A stretch of 43,851 nucleotides of DNA from an uncultured Lachnospiraceae bacterium. Its GTDB lineage: Bacteria; Bacillota; Clostridia; Lachnospirales; Lachnospiraceae. The position numbers and the translations under genes were made by a program. Where the stretch lies: contig CAOKQK010000023.1 of the NCBI GenBank assembly GCA_948470905.1, positions 1 through 43,851 on the forward strand. The letters are read 5' to 3'. Shown here in pieces: positions 16,835 to 26,639 of the stretch. Positions within the stretch are counted from its first letter, which is position 1, and each line of letters opens with the position of its first letter. Below the pieces are notes generated by a model that saw nothing but the letters and a program-made list of their open reading frames with translations, was not told the origin of the DNA and ran no database searches.

Positions 16835-16982
16835 AACCTGACCCCTCCAATCAAATATTGCAATTAATTACTTCTTTTTAGCCAATCTCTTGAAAATTAC
16901 TTGTATCCTTTTATGATGGTTCCTTTTATGGCAAGCTTATAACCTGGTTTGTACAAACAAACCTGACCGAAAATGAATACAG

Positions 16983-18299
16983 CTACTTCTTGTCATTATA
17001 TTGTTTGACCATGTTAGCCTTAGCCGCCATGCTTCCAGGCTTCGCACTGCCGTTCCTGTTATAATCCGTAGCCTTTTTCATGGCTTCTTCCTTTTCTTTC
17101 TCGGACATGCTGGAAGTAACGTTAGCCCTGTTCTGGATACTCCTGGTATTCATGCTTGCATAAGCCGCCATTCTCTCCTGGTTTTGTTTCATCTTTTCCA
17201 GTTTCTTAGCGCTCTTTGCTGAATTTTTCTTGATGATCTCATCAAAATCCATCTTGTCGATATGCTTGTTGATGACCACCTGCTGGATACTTCTTACAAC
17301 GCTTCCCGCAACCCAGTAAAGACCCAAACCGGAAGGAAGGGTAAAGCACAGCCATGCGGAAAACAGCGGCATTACCGTATTCATCATCTTCATGGAAGAC
17401 ATCATGGTATTTGCCTGCTCATCATAAGAATTATCCGGATGAGGCATCAGCTTGTAGTTGATCCACTGAGTCGCCGCAGAAAGGATAGGAATCAGAACCG
17501 CCCCTATGACAATCCCGATAGCTCCCACTGCCCAGGCTGTCTTGATCAGGTAAAGGGGGGAATCACCCATATTCAACCCAAGAAAATTATTGTAAGTATC
17601 TATAAGCCCTCTGGTGGTCTCCGTGCTCAGGATCAGGCTGCCTCCCTCTGCAGGATAGGTCAGTCCTGAAAGTCCATATTTCTCTGCAACAACAGCCAGG
17701 TCCGTGGAAGAAAGCCTGTTCAGAACGTCAACAATACCATTGGAAAGATTTCCGTCCAGCATGGATTTTCCATAGACACTCACTGTATTCTGAATGCTGT
17801 CAATACCTGAATTCTGCAAAAATTCCGCATTATCCACCGAGATAATCTTATCTGCAAGAACACGGAAGGTATTGCCTATCTTACTGACATAAGCAGGCAT
17901 TGAATTAATAACCCGATAGAGCGACAAAAGGATGGGAAACTGTATCAACAGCTGAACGCAGCTGCCGCTGGGAGAGATCCCATATTTGGCATAGAGAGCC
18001 TGTCTCTCCTGCTGCATCGCCATCATGGCTTCCTGATCCTGCCTCCCCTTATACTTTGCCTGGATTGCCTGCATTTCAGGGTTGATCTTTGCGGACAGTT
18101 TCGAGAATTTCTGCTGCCTGATATTCAATGGCAGCATTAACAGGTTTACGACGATAGTGAACAATATGATTGCCAGTCCTACATTGGGGATCCCGATCAA
18201 GTCAAGCAGATTGAATATCCCATTCATGATAAATCCCAGGAGCTTGGCGACCCACCCTATGATAAAGGTTTCGTTTTGAGTCAATAAGATAAAATTCAT
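16983..18299 (-). CDS. yidC: Membrane protein insertase YidC/OxaA
   Basis: 438 residues. It inserts proteins into the cytoplasmic membrane with or without SecYEG. Five or so hydrophobic segments are visible: 15-35, 38-58 (VGLAIILFTIVVNLLMLPLN), 113-133, 245-270 and 315-345. The conserved arginine follows as LNIRQQKFS, before a charged cytoplasmic hairpin. An outer loop of about 110 residues (135-245) is longer than usual. The basic C-terminal tail (370-438) resembles ribosome-contacting tails. No lipobox cysteine occurs at the N-terminus, unlike Bacillus SpoIIIJ. The leader hairpin at 18304-18334 is shared with gyrA. Confidence 0.94.
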   Translation of the reverse strand: MNFILLTQNETFIIGWVAKLLGFIMNGIFNLLDLIGIPNVGLAIILFTIVVNLLMLPLNIRQQKFSKLSAKINPEMQAIQAKYKGRQDQEAMMAMQQERQALYAKYGISPSGSCVQLLIQFPILLSLYRVINSMPAYVSKIGNTFRVLADKIISVDNAEFLQNSGIDSIQNTVSVYGKSMLDGNLSNGIVDVLNRLSSTDLAVVAEKYGLSGLTYPAEGGSLILSTETTRGLIDTYNNFLGLNMGDSPLYLIKTAWAVGAIGIVIGAVLIPILSAATQWINYKLMPHPDNSYDEQANTMMSSMKMMNTVMPLFSAWLCFTLPSGLGLYWVAGSVVRSIQQVVINKHIDKMDFDEIIKKNSAKSAKKLEKMKQNQERMAAYASMNTRSIQNRANVTSSMSEKEKEEAMKKATDYNRNGSAKPGSMAAKANMVKQYNDKK

Positions 18300-18303
18300 T
18301 TAT

Positions 18304-18334
18304 ATACCCCCATGCGCACTTTAACGCGCATACC
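18304..18334 (-). promoter_or_regulatory. yidC leader hairpin adjoining the RBS
   Basis: On the minus strand GGTATGCGCGTTAAAG, then TGCGCATGGGGGTAT, directly precedes the yidC start. TGCGCGT pairs with GTGCGCA (two wobbles) around TAAA, and the next bases are the Shine-Dalgarno GGGGG. The same element, with Watson-Crick pairs in place of the wobbles, precedes gyrA at 26606-26635. Confidence 0.65.
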
Positions 18335-18392
18335 GGTCAGTGATCTGAAAATAAGCTATCCAAATCCTGAATTACACCCTGTTCCCCTGTGT

Positions 18393-18602
18393 CTAAGGGA
18401 CAGGATCATATCCTCCCTTTGAAAAAGGATTGCACCTCAATATGCGCCAGACGGCGAGAAGACTCCCCTTCAAAGCCCCATATTTCTGCACCGCCTCCAA
18501 CCCATATTGGGAACAGCTGGGAATGTAGGGACACTTTGTGCTTTTCATGGGAGAAATATATTTTTGATAAAATCTGATACCGGCAACTAAAAATTTTTTC
18601 AT
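18393..18602 (-). CDS. yidD: Membrane insertion efficiency factor YidD
   Basis: 69 residues from ATG at 18602, the family length; a longer open frame upstream overlaps rnpA and is not needed. YidD is a small membrane-associated protein that aids YidC-dependent insertion. The signature [20 protein letters not shown] with cysteines, the YGALKG segment and [14 protein letters not shown] are all present. It sits between rnpA and yidC as usual. Confidence 0.95.
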   Translation of the reverse strand: MKKFLVAGIRFYQKYISPMKSTKCPYIPSCSQYGLEAVQKYGALKGSLLAVWRILRCNPFSKGGYDPVP

Positions 18603-18630
18603 AATCCTGATTTTTATACCCTGATCCTTT

Positions 18631-18984
18631 TTAATCAGAATAAAAATAAACCTTAATGATATGATGAAGCTTTCCAAGGTGAAGCAGCGCATTCTCAATT
18701 TCTTCATATCCCACCGAAGCCGCACCCGCCCTTGCAACGATCACAATGTCCAAACCACTATTGAACACCGCTTCATGTAATCGGTAGCTTTCCCGTACCA
18801 GCCTTGTAATCCGGTGCCTCACAACGCTGTTACCAACTTTCCTGCTCACACTTATCCCAAGCCTGTTTTTTTCGGTGCCATTTTCCTTAACATACATGAC
18901 CAGATATTTATTTGCATAAGATCTGCCATACTTATAAACAAACCGGAACTGGTGATTTTTTTTTAAGCTTTCAGAAATTTTCAT
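18631..18984 (-). CDS. rnpA: Ribonuclease P protein component
   Basis: 117 residues from ATG at 18984 (MKISESLKK); an ATG two codons upstream at 18990 is equally possible. RnpA is the protein subunit of RNase P, which trims the 5' ends of tRNAs. The RNR signature region is [20 protein letters not shown], preceded by the [20 protein letters not shown] strands. It lies 42 bp after rpmH, with a hairpin in the gap. The expected partner RNA, rnpB, is not in this window. Confidence 0.95.
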   Translation of the reverse strand: MKISESLKKNHQFRFVYKYGRSYANKYLVMYVKENGTEKNRLGISVSRKVGNSVVRHRITRLVRESYRLHEAVFNSGLDIVIVARAGAASVGYEEIENALLHLGKLHHIIKVYFYSD

Positions 18985-19008
18985 TATCATTCTACCCAAG
19001 ACGATAAA

Positions 19009-19028
19009 AGGTCACATTTCTGTGACCT
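19009..19028 (-). terminator. Hairpin between rpmH and rnpA
   Basis: AGGTCACA pairs perfectly with TGTGACCT around a 4-base loop and overlaps the rpmH stop codon. On the minus strand it is followed by TTTATCG. A short stem with a brief T run in an operon gap suggests partial termination that keeps rpmH expression above rnpA. That reading is inference. Confidence 0.45.
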
Positions 19029-19161
19029 ATGCAGATAAAACTTTTCTTCCTTTTGCACGTCTTGCTTTCAAAACTTTTCTTCCGCCGGGAGTACTCATTC
19101 TTGCTCTGAAACCGTGAACCTTAGAGCGAGAACGCTTTTTGGGCTGAAATGTCATCTTCAT
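19027..19161 (-). CDS. rpmH: 50S ribosomal protein L34
   Basis: 44 residues, reading [20 protein letters not shown] and then [20 protein letters not shown], followed by VLSA: a complete L34, rich in K and R. The start ATG at 19161 is preceded by AGGAGGTG. It is the first gene of the minus-strand rpmH-rnpA-yidD-yidC-jag group and diverges from dnaA across the origin. A consensus promoter lies at 19242-19270. Confidence 0.98.
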   Translation of the reverse strand: MKMTFQPKKRSRSKVHGFRARMSTPGGRKVLKARRAKGRKVLSA

Positions 19162-19241
19162 GGAAAAGCACCTCCTTCTTTCACTCAATTATATATACGG
19201 TCCTACGCCCGTACCTGTTTTTCAGGAAAATAGCATATTTG

Positions 19242-19270
19242 ATTGTATAAGAAAAAAGGCATATTGTCAA
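19242..19270 (-). promoter_or_regulatory. Sigma-A promoter of rpmH
   Basis: On the minus strand TTGACA (19270-19265), a 17-bp spacer and TACAAT (19247-19242) form a near-consensus vegetative promoter about 80 bp upstream of the rpmH start. The leader between them contains a CCTG/CAGG hairpin (19214-19226). Confidence 0.8.
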
Positions 19271-19314
19271 GAAAATTCAGCAAAAATCACGCATTTATTG
19301 GCAAAGAAAAAAAA

Positions 19315-19630
19315 TTTTCAAGTTATACACAGAGATATCCACATATTACATCTGAAAAAAGTTATACACACAATGTGCATTTTCTGTGAATAACTCAGAT
19401 AATTTATATTTTTTCATGTGCAATAAATGTGCAAAATCCAAAAATTCCTCTCAACCACAAGTAATTTATAAAAACCATATTTATCCACTTATTCACAACG
19501 ATATCCACATTCCTTATTCACATCTCATTTTATAAACATAGTTATGAACAACTTGTGGATAACTTTATCCATATAATGTTTATAACTAACATTTGAAATA
19601 TCAATTAATATATATTAAAATGTAAATGTC
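19315..19630. other. oriC: DnaA-box cluster and AT-rich region
   Basis: At least nine matches or near matches to the DnaA box TTATCCACA lie between rpmH and dnaA. They are TTATACACA at 19323 and 19362, ATATCCACA at 19335 and 19501, TGTGAATAA at 19385, TTATCCACT at 19481, TTATTCACA at 19489 and 19514, the perfect TGTGGATAA at 19554 and TTATCCATA at 19565. A very AT-rich stretch (19525-19630) follows and could be the unwinding element. The dnaA-dnaN gap may hold a second part, as in Bacillus. Confidence 0.9.
19593..19621 (+). promoter_or_regulatory. Candidate dnaA promoter
   Basis: TTGAAA, a 17-bp spacer and TAAAAT lie just right of the DnaA boxes and about 310 bp upstream of the dnaA ATG. Overlap with the box cluster would allow autoregulation by DnaA. 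The AT-rich context makes chance matches easy. Confidence 0.4.
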
Positions 19631-19703
19631 TGGTATAACATTGCTTAAATTCCTGCGAGCGTGTAAAATCAGGCTGTATATAAAAGACATCATAATTAAA
19701 TCT

Positions 19704-19882
19704 CCCTCCGCAGGCAATGGGACATCAAGCTTGCAGCGCCGCAGAGCGCAATGCGTCCAAGGGACGCTATGGTCATGTCCTTTAGGACATTGCTACCATC
19801 GCAGCATTCGCCAAGGTCCCAGAGAAGTAAACCTTAAGGAAGTTTACTTCCCTGGACTTGTAACTCATTGCCTGGGGGAATA
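19704..19882 (+). repeat. Dispersed TIR repeat, fullest copy (dnaA leader)
   Basis: A 179-bp element lies in the dnaA leader. The ends are inverted repeats: CCGCAGGCAATGGGACA at the left and, at the right, the complement of CCCCAGGCAATGAGTTACAAG. Internal hairpins are GCGTCC/GGACGC, ATGTCCT/AGGACAT and GAAGTAAACCTT/AAGGAAGTTTACTTC. The copy at 32153-32350 matches over most of this length in reverse orientation. It encodes no protein. Confidence 0.8.
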
Positions 19883-19886
19883 AAAA

Positions 19887-19917
19887 ATGGACTTGCGGCT
19901 CACTGCCTGCGGGAACC
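19887..19917 (+). repeat. Extra repeat terminus next to dnaA
   Basis: TGGACTTGCGGCTCACTGCC, then TGCGGGAACC, repeats the right end of the element just upstream and matches 3343-3362. It provides an in-frame ATG at 19887 that extends the dnaA frame artificially. Confidence 0.6.
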
Positions 19918-19934
19918 AAGAAAGGTCTGAGAAA

Positions 19935-21314
19935 ATGGATGAAATAAAAGAAAACTGGCTTGCCATAAAAGACATTATCAGAAAAGAATACATCTTGTCC
20001 GACATTGCCTATGAGACCTGGATCTCCCCTCTTGAATATTATAATGTGGCAAATGATGTGGTAAATATCATTGTGCCGCCCAGCAAGGCTCAGCTGCTGG
20101 ATTATTATTCTACCAAATATAAGGATCCCTTTCGAGTTACCATTACAGAAATGTTTGATAACCATAATTATGATGTCCAGTTCATCCTGGAAAGCGATGT
20201 GGCTAAGGCAGAAATGGAGAATCCGGCCCCTTCGCCCGTACCTTCCACAAATAATGTCAATTATGAAAACGCAAACCTGAACCCAAAGTATATATTTGAT
20301 ACTTTTGTGGTGGGAAGCAACAATGAATTCGCGCATTCCGCCGCCCTGGCCGTGGCGGAATCACCTGGGGATGCCTACAACCCCCTTTACCTGTACGGGG
20401 GGCCGGGACTGGGCAAGACTCACCTGATGCATTCCATCGGACATTACATCCTGGAGCAGTTTCCGGAGAAAAAGGTGATCTATGTCACCAGTGAGGATTT
20501 CACAAACGAAGTCATCGAATCCATCCGAGGCGGGAACAAAGCGGTTTCCATGGCAAAACTCCGCGAAAAATACCGGACTGTGGATGTCCTCATGATAGAT
20601 GATATACAATTTATCATAGGAAAAGAAAGTACGCAGGAAGAATTTTTCCACACCTTTAACACGCTCCACGCCGCAAGGAAACAGATCATCCTTTCATCGG
20701 ACAAGAACCCGAAGGAGATAAAGCCACTGGACGAGCGTATCCGCTCCCGTTTTGAGTGGGGGCTGACCGCTGACATCCAGGCTCCCGACTATGAGACAAG
20801 AATGGCAATCCTGCGCAAAAACGCGGAAGTTTACAGAAAGAAGATTGACGAGGAAATCATCAAGTATATTGCCACAAACATAAAATCCAACATCAGGGAG
20901 CTGGAAGGCGCCTTTAACAAGATCATCGCCTTTTCAAAGCTGAATAAGGTTGATCTGGAAGATTTGACATTGGAATCCGCAGAAGAAGCATTAAAAGATA
21001 TCATCTCCCCCAACAAGGCAAAGGAAATCACTCCTACCCTTATCATCAACACTGTTGCAGAGCATTTTGGCGTAAGGCCTGAGGACATTACTTCCAAGAA
21101 AAGAAACTCGGAGTTCGTGCAGCCAAGGCAGGTTGTCATGTACCTCTGTCGGGAGCTGACAGAAAACTCTCTCAGCGCCGTAGGAAAGATTCTGGGCAAA
21201 AAGGATCATACCACTGTTATCCACGGTATCAAAAAGATTGAGGCTGAGCTGGAGCACAACGAAGAATTGAAAAATAAAATTGATATCATAACAAAGAAGC
21301 TGAATCCTTCTTAG
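19935..21314 (+). CDS. dnaA: Chromosomal replication initiator DnaA
   Basis: 459 residues from ATG at 19935 (MDEIKENWLAIKDIIRKEY), with AAAGG upstream. An in-frame ATG at 19887 lies in repeat DNA and is rejected. DnaA binds the boxes at 19323-19573 and opens oriC. Domain I spans 1-80, a linker 80-110, the AAA+ domain III has Walker A GGPGLGKTHL and Walker B VDVLMIDDIQF, and domain IV has RQVVMYLCRELTENSLSAVG and the signature KDHTTVIHG. It is followed by dnaN after 311 bp. Confidence 0.98.
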   Translation: MDEIKENWLAIKDIIRKEYILSDIAYETWISPLEYYNVANDVVNIIVPPSKAQLLDYYSTKYKDPFRVTITEMFDNHNYDVQFILESDVAKAEMENPAPSPVPSTNNVNYENANLNPKYIFDTFVVGSNNEFAHSAALAVAESPGDAYNPLYLYGGPGLGKTHLMHSIGHYILEQFPEKKVIYVTSEDFTNEVIESIRGGNKAVSMAKLREKYRTVDVLMIDDIQFIIGKESTQEEFFHTFNTLHAARKQIILSSDKNPKEIKPLDERIRSRFEWGLTADIQAPDYETRMAILRKNAEVYRKKIDEEIIKYIATNIKSNIRELEGAFNKIIAFSKLNKVDLEDLTLESAEEALKDIISPNKAKEITPTLIINTVAEHFGVRPEDITSKKRNSEFVQPRQVVMYLCRELTENSLSAVGKILGKKDHTTVIHGIKKIEAELEHNEELKNKIDIITKKLNPS

Positions 21315-21625
21315 GCGCCGGATCTGCTTCAAATATTGTGATTTATGTGGTTAAGCCTGTACAGTTCCTGTTGAAACTGTTGATAACTTTTCTCAGGGAA
21401 AAAGGCAAAAAAGAAGGGCTGTTAATAACTTCAAATTTATCCTTATGCTAAATTTGAAATATTCACCACATTTACCATTTCCTTTTTCCTTGAAAAATAG
21501 TATAATAGAAACAGTTGTACACATATGAACAGCCACTATGACTTATAATACTAAATTATTTTATATATATTATATCATTTCGCCCGGCGAAATTTCATTT
21601 TAACCAACGAAGGGAGTCGTTCAAA
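21315..21625 (+). promoter_or_regulatory. dnaA-dnaN intergenic region
   Basis: An AT-rich gap with no gene. It contains a hairpin ACAGTT/AACTGT (21361-21380), a DnaA-box-like TGTTGATAA (21379-21387), and a TATAAT (21501-21506) that could be the -10 of a dnaN promoter, although no good -35 stands 17 bp upstream. A small palindrome ATTTCGCCCGGCGAAAT lies at about 21577-21593. In Bacillus the equivalent gap contributes to oriC. Confidence 0.5.
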
Positions 21626-22735
21626 ATGAAGCTAATTTGTTCAAAATCTAATCTGTTGAATGGAGTCCAGATTGTATCGAAAGCTGTATCAAATAAGACT
21701 ACGATGTCTATTCTCGAATGTATTATGGTAGACGCCACGAAAGGCAGCATAACCCTGACCGGCAATGACATGGATCTGGGAATTGAAACGATCATAGAGG
21801 GCGAGATTGTAGAACAGGGCGCCATAGCGCTGGATGCAAAAATATTTTTGGAAATCGTAAGGAAGCTCCCTGACAACGATATCATCATGGAGACAGATCC
21901 TTCGTACAAGACCACTATTACCTGCGGGAAGGCAAGGTTTGCCATTATAGGCAAGTCAGGGGAAGATTTCTCTTATCTGCCGGTGGTGGAGAAGAAAAAC
22001 AGCATCAGTATCAGCCAGTTTACACTGAAAGAGGTCGTGAGGCAGACCATATTTTCCATATCGGATAACGAAAACAATAAGCTTATGACAGGTGAGCTGT
22101 TTGAGATCAACGGAAATGAGTTAAAGGTTGTATCTCTTGATGGGCACAGGATTTCCATCCGCAAGATCCAGCTGAAGGAAAACTATGAGACAAAGAAAGT
22201 GGTAGTTCCCGGCAAGACTCTGAACGAGGTCAGCAAAATACTTCCCGGCGGAGCGGACAGCTTTGTGAAGATTTCCTTTGCAGAAAAACACATTGTGTTT
22301 GAATTTGATAATACGACAGTGGTTTCAAGGCTGATCGAAGGGGAATATTTCAAAATAGACCAGATGTTGTCCAGCGATTATGAGACAAAGGTTAAGATTA
22401 ACAAGAGGGAATTTCTTGAGTGTATAGACAGGGCTACCCTTTTGGTGAAGGAAGGTGACAAAAAGCCCATCATTATCAATATCCTGGACGGTATGATGGA
22501 GCTTAAGATAAATTCCCTTCTGGGAAGCATGAATGAAGACATTGATATAGAAAAACAGGGCAAGGATCTGATGATTGGCTTTAATCCCAAGTTTTTGATC
22601 GATGCGCTCAGGGTCATTGACGATGAAAGCGTAGATCTTTATATGGTGAATCCAAAGGCACCCTGTTTTATCAAAAATGTGGATGAAACTTATATTTACC
22701 TGATACTGCCTGTGAATTTTACAACTGTCAGTTAA
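21626..22735 (+). CDS. dnaN: DNA polymerase III beta sliding clamp
   Basis: 369 residues, the usual length, with three repeated clamp folds. The dimeric ring tethers the replicative polymerase. The start is MKLICSKSNLLNGVQIVSKA, with GGGAG 9 bp upstream. Recognisable family segments include GNDMDLGIETIIEGE, LSDYETKVKINKREFLECIDRA-type sequence and a C-terminus YLILPVNFTTVS that matches the usual PMR-type end only loosely. It is the second gene of the dnaA-dnaN-yaaA-recF-gyrB-gyrA group. Confidence 0.97.
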   Translation: MKLICSKSNLLNGVQIVSKAVSNKTTMSILECIMVDATKGSITLTGNDMDLGIETIIEGEIVEQGAIALDAKIFLEIVRKLPDNDIIMETDPSYKTTITCGKARFAIIGKSGEDFSYLPVVEKKNSISISQFTLKEVVRQTIFSISDNENNKLMTGELFEINGNELKVVSLDGHRISIRKIQLKENYETKKVVVPGKTLNEVSKILPGGADSFVKISFAEKHIVFEFDNTTVVSRLIEGEYFKIDQMLSSDYETKVKINKREFLECIDRATLLVKEGDKKPIIINILDGMMELKINSLLGSMNEDIDIEKQGKDLMIGFNPKFLIDALRVIDDESVDLYMVNPKAPCFIKNVDETYIYLILPVNFTTVS

Positions 22736-22771
22736 GGGAATGACGGCTTCTGAGGGCAGTTTAATTCAATG

Positions 22772-22856
22772 CCTCCGCGGGCAATGAGACAAGTGCCGTG
22801 CCTGCGCGGATAATTTGCGGATGTCGCGGGGGTTTTGTCTCATTGCCCGCAGGAAT
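22772..22856 (+). repeat. Short dispersed repeat with near-perfect TIRs
   Basis: An 85-bp element between dnaN and yaaA. The left end CCGCGGGCAATGAGACAA (22775-22792) and the complement of the right end TTGTCTCATTGCCCGCAGG (22835-22853) agree at all but one position. The interior GTGCCGTGCCTGCGCGG differs from the long copies. In RNA it would form one long stem-loop in the middle of the replication operon. Confidence 0.8.
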
Positions 22857-22878
22857 AAATTATAAAAAGGACTGGAAA

Positions 22879-23088
22879 ATGGAAATTATTCAATTGAGGG
22901 AAGATTTTATCAAGCTTGGCCAGGCTTTGAAGGCAGCAGGCCTTGTGGGGTCCGGCGTGGAGGCAAAGCTGGCGATACAGGATGGCCAGGTCAGGGTAAA
23001 CGGGCAGGTGGAGGTTCAGCGCGGCAAGAAGCTTGTAGCCGGAGATGTGGTTGAATTTGCCGGGGGGACTATCAAAATAGAATCGTAA
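22879..23088 (+). CDS. yaaA: S4-domain RNA-binding protein YaaA
   Basis: 69 residues from ATG at 22879 (MEIIQLREDFIKLGQALK), with AAAAAGGACTGG upstream. An upstream in-frame start at 22798 lies in the repeat and is rejected. The protein is a single S4 domain: GVEAKLAIQDGQVRVNGQVE and RGKKLVAGDVVEF. S4 proteins at this locus are thought to bind RNA or ribosomes. It precedes recF by 14 bp, the standard position. Confidence 0.93.
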   Translation: MEIIQLREDFIKLGQALKAAGLVGSGVEAKLAIQDGQVRVNGQVEVQRGKKLVAGDVVEFAGGTIKIES

Positions 23089-23102
23089 AGACGGTAAAAA
23101 GA

Positions 23103-24203
23103 ATGATCATTAAATCAATTGAGCTTGCGTATTATAGAAATTACGATTCTCTTAATATGCAGTTTGACAGCGGCACAAACATTCTCTACGGAGACAATGC
23201 CCAGGGTAAGACTAATATCCTGGAGGCAATTTATGTTTCTGCCACAACAAAGTCCCACAAGGGGAGTAAGGACAGGGAAATTGTAAATTTTGATAAGGAT
23301 GAGGCGCATATCCGAACTTATCTTGAAAAGGATAATGTGGAAACCAGGGTTGATATGCACCTTAGGAAGAATAAATCCAAGGGAATAGCCATCGACGGAC
23401 AGAAGATCAAAAAGGCGGCTGATTTGCTTGGGCTTTGTAATGTGGTTTTCTTTTCCCCGGAGGATTTAGGGATAATAAAGAACGGCCCGGCGGAGAGAAG
23501 GCGTTTCGTGGATATGGAGCTATGCCAGCTGGACAGCTTTTATCTTTATAACCTCAATTGCTACAACAAAATAGTGAACCAGCGCAACAAGCTTTTGAAG
23601 GATATGTATATGAACCCGGATTTAAGGGAAACCTTGGGAATATGGGATATGCAGCTGGTGTCCTTCGGGAGTAAGATGATCGAGCGCAGGAAGCTTTTTA
23701 CAGAGCAGCTAAATGAAATTATTTACGATATACATAAAAAAATTTCCGGCGGTAAAGAGGAGCTTTCCATTCACTACGAACCGGATGTGGGGATAGATGA
23801 ATTTGAGAAAAAGCTAAAATCAAGCCAGGAAAGAGATATCAGGTCGAAAATGACTTCGGTGGGACCGCACAGGGATGACTTTTCTTTTTTTGTGGGGAAC
23901 GTGGATATCAGGAAATTTGGTTCTCAGGGGCAGCAAAGGACGGCTGCGCTTTCCCTTAAGCTTTCCGAGATAGAGCTTGTGAGAAAGATAGCAAAGAATA
24001 ATCCCGTGCTGCTGTTGGATGATGTGCTTTCGGAGCTGGATTCCAACAGGCAGAACTATCTGCTTAACAGCATAGGGGACATTCAGACCATCATTACCTG
24101 TACCGGTCTGGAGGAGTTTGTAAACAACAGGTTTCACATAAATAAGGTCTTTAAGGTGTCTGATGGGACCGTCACCTGTATGAGTGACGAATCAGAAAGC
24201 TGA
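23103..24203 (+). CDS. recF: DNA replication and repair protein RecF
   Basis: 366 residues, typical length. It is an ABC/SMC-like ATPase that helps load RecA at gaps. The N-terminal strand MIIKSIELAYYRNYDSL leads into Walker A GDNAQGKTN (30-38). The signature region is FGSQGQQRTAALSLKLSEIE and Walker B is NPVLLLDDVLSELD. The start is 14 bp after yaaA, so translation is probably coupled. It is followed by gyrB after 51 bp. Confidence 0.96.
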   Translation: MIIKSIELAYYRNYDSLNMQFDSGTNILYGDNAQGKTNILEAIYVSATTKSHKGSKDREIVNFDKDEAHIRTYLEKDNVETRVDMHLRKNKSKGIAIDGQKIKKAADLLGLCNVVFFSPEDLGIIKNGPAERRRFVDMELCQLDSFYLYNLNCYNKIVNQRNKLLKDMYMNPDLRETLGIWDMQLVSFGSKMIERRKLFTEQLNEIIYDIHKKISGGKEELSIHYEPDVGIDEFEKKLKSSQERDIRSKMTSVGPHRDDFSFFVGNVDIRKFGSQGQQRTAALSLKLSEIELVRKIAKNNPVLLLDDVLSELDSNRQNYLLNSIGDIQTIITCTGLEEFVNNRFHINKVFKVSDGTVTCMSDESES

Positions 24204-24254
24204 CCGCTGTTTTCAGGCAGCGTCAGATAAGCTTCGGAAAGGCATGGTTATTGA

Positions 24255-26483
<2,229 letters not shown>

Positions 26484-26502
26484 TCAGGATTTCAGAAAGA
26501 GT

Positions 26503-26534
26503 ATAACAGCTCAGACAGGTCACTGAGCCGTTAT
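26503..26534. repeat. Hairpin, AACAGTTCAG family (gyrB-gyrA gap)
   Basis: ATAACAGCTCAG pairs with CTGAGCCGTTAT (12 bp, one mismatch) around the loop ACAGGTCA, identical to the loop of the copy at 1867-1894. A T-A pair in that copy is a C-G pair here, a compensatory change. No T-tract follows. Confidence 0.75.
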
Positions 26535-26605
26535 GAAGGTCCCTTTAAGGCAGAATGACTATTGACAGGGGTAAAAATTTGAAAGTAAACTTTCAAATAT
26601 TGATT

Positions 26606-26635
26606 GGTATGCGCGCCAAAGCGCGCAAGGGGTAT
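26606..26635 (+). promoter_or_regulatory. gyrA leader hairpin adjoining the RBS
   Basis: TGCGCGC (26610-26616) pairs perfectly with GCGCGCA (26621-26627) around CAAA and runs directly into the Shine-Dalgarno AAGGGG (26627-26632). Its sequence and position match the yidC leader element at 18304-18334. Just upstream is a palindrome GAAAGTAAACTTTC (26581-26594). Confidence 0.65.
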
Positions 26636-26639
26636 GAAG

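Noticed and set aside
19626-19883. 85-codon plus frame in the dnaA leader, similar to a frame at 32197-32418
   Set aside because: The apparent protein conservation (SSLQRRRAQCVQGTLW and similar) comes from the same non-coding repeat translated in both places.
19782-20336. 184-codon minus frame over the 5' end of dnaA
   Set aside because: Antisense shadow of dnaA joined to the repeat; dnaA itself is unmistakable.
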